55,265 bases of DNA from positions 1 to 55,265 of the forward strand of contig NZ_FZOL01000034.1 in assembly GCF_900188455.1 (NCBI RefSeq). The letters run 5' to 3'. The translations under genes were made by a program, and so were the position numbers. This document shows positions 51,300 through 55,265 of the stretch, in pieces. Within the stretch, counting starts at the first letter, position 1. Every line of letters begins with the position of its first letter. Origin of the DNA: Pseudomonas japonica (GTDB lineage: Bacteria; Pseudomonadota; Gammaproteobacteria; Pseudomonadales; Pseudomonadaceae). A model generated the notes under the pieces. That model did no database searches. It saw only the letters and a program-made list of their open reading frames with translations, and was not told where the DNA came from.

Positions 51300-51611
51300 C
51301 GAGGTGTATTACGAAGGTTGACCCGCTGCGGCCACAGCGCGGCGACGATGTCCGCGGTGCGCGCGCCCCAGTCGTAGCCGCCGAGCACGGCCCGTTCGAT
51401 GCCCAGGGCATCCATGAAGGCCACCAGATCCTCGGCCAGTGCCGCCGGCTGGCCGTTGCGCAGGGTCTTGGCCGAGAGGAAGCGAGTCTCGCCGTAGCCG
51501 CGGGCATAGGGGATCAGCACCCGGTAGCCCTGTTCGGCAAGGGCCTGGGCGCCCGCCAGAAGCCCCAGTTGCAGGACGCAGGCGGCGATGACGGCAGTGA
51601 GGGTTGTGCAT
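51300..51611 (-). pseudogene. Alpha/beta-hydrolase pseudogene (frameshifted and internally deleted)
   Basis: A good RBS (AAGGAG) and ATG at 51611 begin a product that, after a frame change near the third codon, reads as a signal peptide (TLTAVIAACVLQLGLLAGAQ). It then jumps directly into the interior of an epoxide-hydrolase-like enzyme (VLIPYARGYGETR, GIERAVLGGYDWGAR with the nucleophile Asp) and breaks off after LWPQRV. The oxyanion region, cap and catalytic His are gone. It abuts the orphan HipB-like gene. Confidence 0.75.
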
Positions 51612-51640
51612 GCGCTTGCTCCTTGAAGAACGCGGGGGAT

Positions 51641-52849
51641 TCAACGGGTGGCCTTGGCTTCGGCCAGCAGTTTGCGGATGACGTTTTCCTGGGTGGCGTA
51701 GGCGCCTTCACCGAAGTGGCTGTAGCGCACCTGGCCGTCGGCATCGATCAGGTAGTGGGCGGGCCAGTACTGGTTGGCGAAGTTGCGCCAGATCGCATAG
51801 TCGTTGTCGACCGCCACCGGGTAGGTGATGCCCAGGCGCTCGACCTGCTCGCGCACATTGGCCAGTACCCGCTCGAAGGGGTATTCCGGGGTGTGCACGC
51901 CGATCACCACCAGGCCGTCCTTGCCGTAGCGTTCGGCCCACTGCCTGACGTAGGGCAGGGTGTGCTGGCAGTTGATGCAGTCGAAGGTCCAGAAATCCAC
52001 CAGCACCACCTTGCCGCGCAGGTCTTCACGGCTCAGCGGCGGCGAGTTCAGCCACTGCACGGCGCCGCTCAGCGACGGCATGCGGCCCTTGGGCGTCAGG
52101 TCCGCTTCGCTGGCGGCCTGGGCCTTGGCGACCAGGCGGTCGATGACCGCCGACACCGACTTCAGCACCTGCTGTTCCAGGCGGTTGGACAGTTGCGACG
52201 AGGTGCCCGCCAGCAGCTCGCGGGTGCCGCCGGAAGCGATGCCGACCGCGGCCAGCAGCACCAGCACGCCGCTGGCGCGACGCAGCCATTCGACCACCGG
52301 CAGGGACAGGCGCAGACGCTTGCTCAAGCCTTTGCCGGCCATGATCAAGGTACCCAGCGACACCGCGCTGCCCAGGCCGTAGGCCAGCAACAGCAGGCTG
52401 GTCTGCGGGTTCGGCCCGGCGAGCAGGGCGCCACTGAGGATCAGGCCGAGGATCGGCCCGGCGCAGGGGGCCCACAACAGGCCGGTGGCGACGCCGATCA
52501 GCAGCGCGGCCAGCGGCCCGGACGCCGTGGCGTTCGGCGCGAGGCGGTTGCCCAGGGCGACGAAGGGACGGGCCAGCCAGGTGCCGAGGCGCGGTGCCAG
52601 CAGCGACAGGGCGAACAGCAGCATCACCGCCAGGGCGAAGTAGCGCCCGCCGATGTTGGCCCTGACCACCCAGTCGCTGCCCACCACCGCCAGGCTCGAC
52701 ACCGCGGCGAAGGTCAGCACCAGGCCGCCGAGGGTCAGCAACAGGGAGGCACGGCTGCGCCCGGCACGGGCGAAGACGAATGGCACGATGGGCAGGATGC
52801 AGGGACTGAGGACGGTCAACAGACCGCCGAGAAAGGCAATGATCAGCAT
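51641..52849 (-). CDS. CcdA/DsbD-type membrane protein fused to a periplasmic thioredoxin domain (DipZ-like)
   Basis: 402 aa. The N-terminal half has about six TM helices with the two reactive Cys motifs LSPCILPIVP and WAPCAGPI of CcdA/DsbD. The C-terminal half is a thioredoxin/TlpA-like domain with active site FDCINCQHTLPYV. It would carry reducing power across the membrane to periplasmic disulfides. I start it at 52849 (MLIIAFLGG) with GGAG at 6 nt. Confidence 0.92.
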   Translation of the reverse strand: MLIIAFLGGLLTVLSPCILPIVPFVFARAGRSRASLLLTLGGLVLTFAAVSSLAVVGSDWVVRANIGGRYFALAVMLLFALSLLAPRLGTWLARPFVALGNRLAPNATASGPLAALLIGVATGLLWAPCAGPILGLILSGALLAGPNPQTSLLLLAYGLGSAVSLGTLIMAGKGLSKRLRLSLPVVEWLRRASGVLVLLAAVGIASGGTRELLAGTSSQLSNRLEQQVLKSVSAVIDRLVAKAQAASEADLTPKGRMPSLSGAVQWLNSPPLSREDLRGKVVLVDFWTFDCINCQHTLPYVRQWAERYGKDGLVVIGVHTPEYPFERVLANVREQVERLGITYPVAVDNDYAIWRNFANQYWPAHYLIDADGQVRYSHFGEGAYATQENVIRKLLAEAKATR

Positions 52850-53070
52850 GGCGTGCTCCACTGGCGAGAAGGGGGCGCCGCCGACCGGTCGGTCCGCGGC
52901 TGTGAGGCATTTCGCCCTGGGCAGGTGTCCCACGTGTTTCGCAGCCGGTCTTTACTGTCGCTTCAGGTATATCGGCACGGTTCTGATACATAACCCTACA
53001 AACCGGGCTGTCAGACGATTTCTGGCTCGATAGACTCCACCCACCGTCTCTCCGCTAAAAGGCCACTGCG

Positions 53071-53814
53071 ATGGATGCCAACGCTGATCATGTGCTGATC
53101 GTCGACGACGACCGGGAAATCCGCGAGCTGGTGGGCAACTACCTGAAGAAGAACGGCCTGCGCACCACCCTGGCCGCCGACGGCCGACAGATGCGCGCCT
53201 TTCTCGACGCCGGTCAGGTCGATCTGATCGTCCTCGACCTCATGCTCCCCGGCGACGATGGCCTGGTGCTGTGTCGCGAACTGCGCGCCGGCAAGCACCG
53301 CCATACCCCGGTGCTGATGCTCACCGCGCGGGACGACGAAACCGACCGTATCGTCGGCCTGGAAATGGGCGCCGACGATTACCTGGTCAAGCCGTTCTCG
53401 GCCCGTGAGTTGCTGGCGCGGATCAATGCGGTGCTGCGCCGCACGCGCATGCTGCCGCCGAATCTGGTGGTCAGCGAACAGGCGCGACTGTTGGGCTTCG
53501 GCAACTGGCGCCTGGATACCACGGCGCGCCATCTGCTCGACGCCAACGACACGGTGGTGGCCCTGAGTGGTGCCGAGTACCGCCTGCTGCGGGTGTTCCT
53601 CGACCACCCGCAACGGGTGCTCAGCCGCGACCAGTTGCTCAACCTGACCCAGGGCCGCGAGGCCGATCTGTTCGACCGCTCCATCGACCTGATGGTCAGC
53701 CGCCTGCGCCAGCGCCTGCTGGACGACGCGCGGCAGCCGGCCTACATCAAGACAGTGCGCAACGAAGGCTATGTATTCAGCTTCGCCGTGCGCCTGATCG
53801 AGGGCACGCCGTGA
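53071..53814 (+). CDS. OmpR/PhoB family response regulator
   Basis: 247 aa. Receiver domain with acidic pocket (VLIVDDD), phospho-Asp in IVLDLMLPGDDG (about 55), switch Thr in MLTARDDE and Lys in VKPFSA; then a winged-helix DNA-binding domain ending KTVRNEGYVFS. It overlaps the kinase gene by GTGA and is divergent from the DipZ-like gene. The regulated genes are not apparent. Confidence 0.94.
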   Translation: MDANADHVLIVDDDREIRELVGNYLKKNGLRTTLAADGRQMRAFLDAGQVDLIVLDLMLPGDDGLVLCRELRAGKHRHTPVLMLTARDDETDRIVGLEMGADDYLVKPFSARELLARINAVLRRTRMLPPNLVVSEQARLLGFGNWRLDTTARHLLDANDTVVALSGAEYRLLRVFLDHPQRVLSRDQLLNLTQGREADLFDRSIDLMVSRLRQRLLDDARQPAYIKTVRNEGYVFSFAVRLIEGTP

Positions 53815-55103
53815 GTCGCTGGCCGCGCAGCCTGGCCTCGCGGCTGTCGCTGATCTTCCTCGCCAGCCTGGTGATCGCCCACGGCCTGTCCTTCGGCCTG
53901 CAGACTTTCGAGCGCTACAGCAGCGCGAAAACCCTGATGCTGAGCAATTTCGAGCAGGACATCGACACCTCGGTGGCGATTCTCGAACGGCTGCCGGCGG
54001 AGGAGCGGCCGGCCTGGCTGGCGCGCCTGCAGCGGCCCAACTACAGCTATCGCCTGGACCAGGGCGAGGCGGGCGTGGCGATGCGGGACGAGCCGGTCTC
54101 GGTGAAGTCGATCAGGGCCACCCTCGGCGCGCACTATGACCTGACGTTCCGCGATATCCCCGACAGCCGCGCGCATTACCAGGCACACCTGCGCTTCGCC
54201 GACGGCCAGCCGCTGACCCTCGATGTGCGTCCGTCGATCATGCCCTTGTCGCCCTGGCTGCCGTTGCTGCTGCTGGGGCAACTGGCGTTGCTGCTGGTCT
54301 GCACCTGGCTGGCCGTGCGCACCGCCCTGCGCCCGCTGACCCACCTGGCGAACGCGGTCGACAACCTCGACCTGAGCCGCCCGGTGCAAGCGCTGGAGGA
54401 GCGCGGCCCGACCGAAGTCGCCAGAGCGGCCAGCGCGTTCAACGCCATGCAGGAGCGCATTGCCGCCTATGTGAAGGAGCGCGTGCAACTGCTCGCCGCC
54501 ATCTCCCACGACCTGCAGACACCGATCACGCGGATGAAGCTGCGGGTCGAGTTCATGGAGGACTGCGCGGAAAAGGACAAACTGTGCAGCGACCTCGACG
54601 AGATCCAGCACCTGGTCAAGGAGGGGGTGGCCTATGCCCGCAGTACCGAACCCTCGACGGAGCCGGCCAGCCGGATCCGCCTCGATGCGTTTCTCGAAAG
54701 CCTGGTTTTCGACTACCTCGACACCGGCAAGCCGGTCGCCCTGGAGGCGCCGGCCGGTCTGTTGATCGTCAGCCGGCCCCAGGCGTTGCGCCGCTTGCTG
54801 ACCAACCTGATCGACAACGCGCTGAAGTTCGGCGGCGAGGCACGGTTGCGCGTGTTGGATGTGTCCGCCGGGCGCTTGTCGATTCAGGTGCTGGACGGTG
54901 GTCCGGGCATTCCCGAGGCGATGCTGGGCGAAGTGCTCAAGCCGTTCTTCCGCCTGGAAAGCTCGCGCAACCGTGATACCGGCGGCACCGGCCTGGGCCT
55001 GGCCATCGCCGCGCAACTGGCGGCGAGCCTGGGCGGGGAATTGCGCCTGAGCAATCGGCAGGAGGGTGGGTTGTGTGCCGAGGTTGTGTTGCGGGGGGAG
55101 TGA
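53811..55103 (+). CDS. EnvZ-like sensor histidine kinase
   Basis: 430 aa from a GTG start overlapping the response-regulator stop. TM1 (about 9-30), a 125-residue periplasmic domain, TM2 (about 148-168), HAMP, the phospho-acceptor helix AAISHDLQTPITRMKLR (His about 231) and the ATPase domain with NLIDNALKFG, DGGPGI and GTGLGLAIA boxes. It pairs with the upstream regulator; the signal is unknown. Confidence 0.94.
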   Translation: MSRWPRSLASRLSLIFLASLVIAHGLSFGLQTFERYSSAKTLMLSNFEQDIDTSVAILERLPAEERPAWLARLQRPNYSYRLDQGEAGVAMRDEPVSVKSIRATLGAHYDLTFRDIPDSRAHYQAHLRFADGQPLTLDVRPSIMPLSPWLPLLLLGQLALLLVCTWLAVRTALRPLTHLANAVDNLDLSRPVQALEERGPTEVARAASAFNAMQERIAAYVKERVQLLAAISHDLQTPITRMKLRVEFMEDCAEKDKLCSDLDEIQHLVKEGVAYARSTEPSTEPASRIRLDAFLESLVFDYLDTGKPVALEAPAGLLIVSRPQALRRLLTNLIDNALKFGGEARLRVLDVSAGRLSIQVLDGGPGIPEAMLGEVLKPFFRLESSRNRDTGGTGLGLAIAAQLAASLGGELRLSNRQEGGLCAEVVLRGE

Positions 55104-55172
55104 GGGGGCAAGGGGTTTGTCTTGAAAGGGGCGGTGACCGTGAAATCGAGCGTTGTGCATGGCGACAGACTT

Positions 55173-55265
55173 TGAGCTGGTCAACTTTTTCCGGACACCG
55201 CAATGTGGGAGCTCAGGCTATCTGCCGCTCATACCGGTTGGGCGGTAGATAGCCCAGGGTCGAAT
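55173..55265 (-). mobile_element. End of an IS3-family insertion sequence, partial
   Basis: An inverted-repeat-like terminus TGAGCTGGTCAACTTTTTCC starts at about 55173, and a transposase reading frame enters from the right edge. The element continues beyond the window. The 55104-55172 stretch between the kinase gene and the IS shows no gene. Confidence 0.75.
55213..55265 (-). CDS. IS3-family transposase OrfB, C-terminal end (partial)
   Basis: The minus strand from the right edge encodes STLGYLPPNRYERQIA and a stop at 55213. This resembles the C-terminus of many IS3-family integrase-type transposases. Only 16 residues are in the window. Confidence 0.7.
   Translation of the reverse strand, partial: STLGYLPPNRYERQIA

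Overview
The window reads as chromosomal DNA of a Pseudomonas of the putida/fluorescens lineage. It is GC-rich with strong codon bias, has Pseudomonas-type REP elements, dense ATGA-coupled operons and many regulators beside catabolic operons. It is accessory, metabolically specialised DNA. The left edge holds the 3' end of a group II intron and the right edge holds the end of an IS3-family element. I see no rRNA, tRNA or CRISPR.

Region 1 (0.5-12 kb): a four-gene minus-strand operon (Baeyer-Villiger-type monooxygenase, AlkK-like acyl-CoA ligase, esterase, GMC alcohol dehydrogenase) that looks like a ketone/ester/alcohol degradation route. Next come a Tat-exported amine oxidase overlapping a di-heme cytochrome c gene, a small secreted protein, a TetR regulator, and a PhyH-RidA-EthD operon. 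An AAC-N4-GTT dyad lies in or beside the presumed promoters of four of these units, which suggests one TetR regulon.

Region 2 (12-23 kb): a chemoreceptor, an RND efflux pair, LysR plus an AEC carrier, the mqsRA toxin-antitoxin pair with its canonical operator, an ACT-domain protein, and a quinone-reductase-like flavoprotein with a VOC protein.

Region 3 (23-45.5 kb) is the most interesting. It has SDR-pxpA-BCCP-biotin carboxylase-degenerate BCCP; a PAS-AraC regulator; pxpB-pxpC-TetR; an aminotransferase; a five-gene branched-chain-amino-acid-type ABC importer; an FAD amino-acid oxidase; a two-subunit ThDP decarboxylase of the sulfopyruvate-decarboxylase type; and then hydratase, acyl-CoA dehydrogenase, MmgE/PrpD, class III CoA-transferase and CitE lyase in the order I recall for the P. 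aeruginosa itaconate operon. The 10-mer CCGATTGTGC occurs in the promoter regions of both pxp units and of the AraC gene, and a one-mismatch copy precedes the transporter. I propose a single pathway: a biotin/ATP-dependent lactam (5-oxoproline-like) opening step, amino-acid uptake and deamination, decarboxylation to an aldehyde, and the itaconate/methylsuccinate route to pyruvate plus acetyl-CoA. 4-Methyleneglutamate or 4-methylglutamate fit the carbon skeleton; this is inference.

Region 4 (45.5-55 kb): a penta-heme cytochrome c fusion, SRPBCC and DUF2218 proteins, an AbrB-type transporter with divergent LysR, an orphan HipB-like regulator next to an alpha/beta-hydrolase pseudogene, a DipZ-like CcdA-thioredoxin fusion, and an OmpR/EnvZ-type two-component system ending at the IS element.
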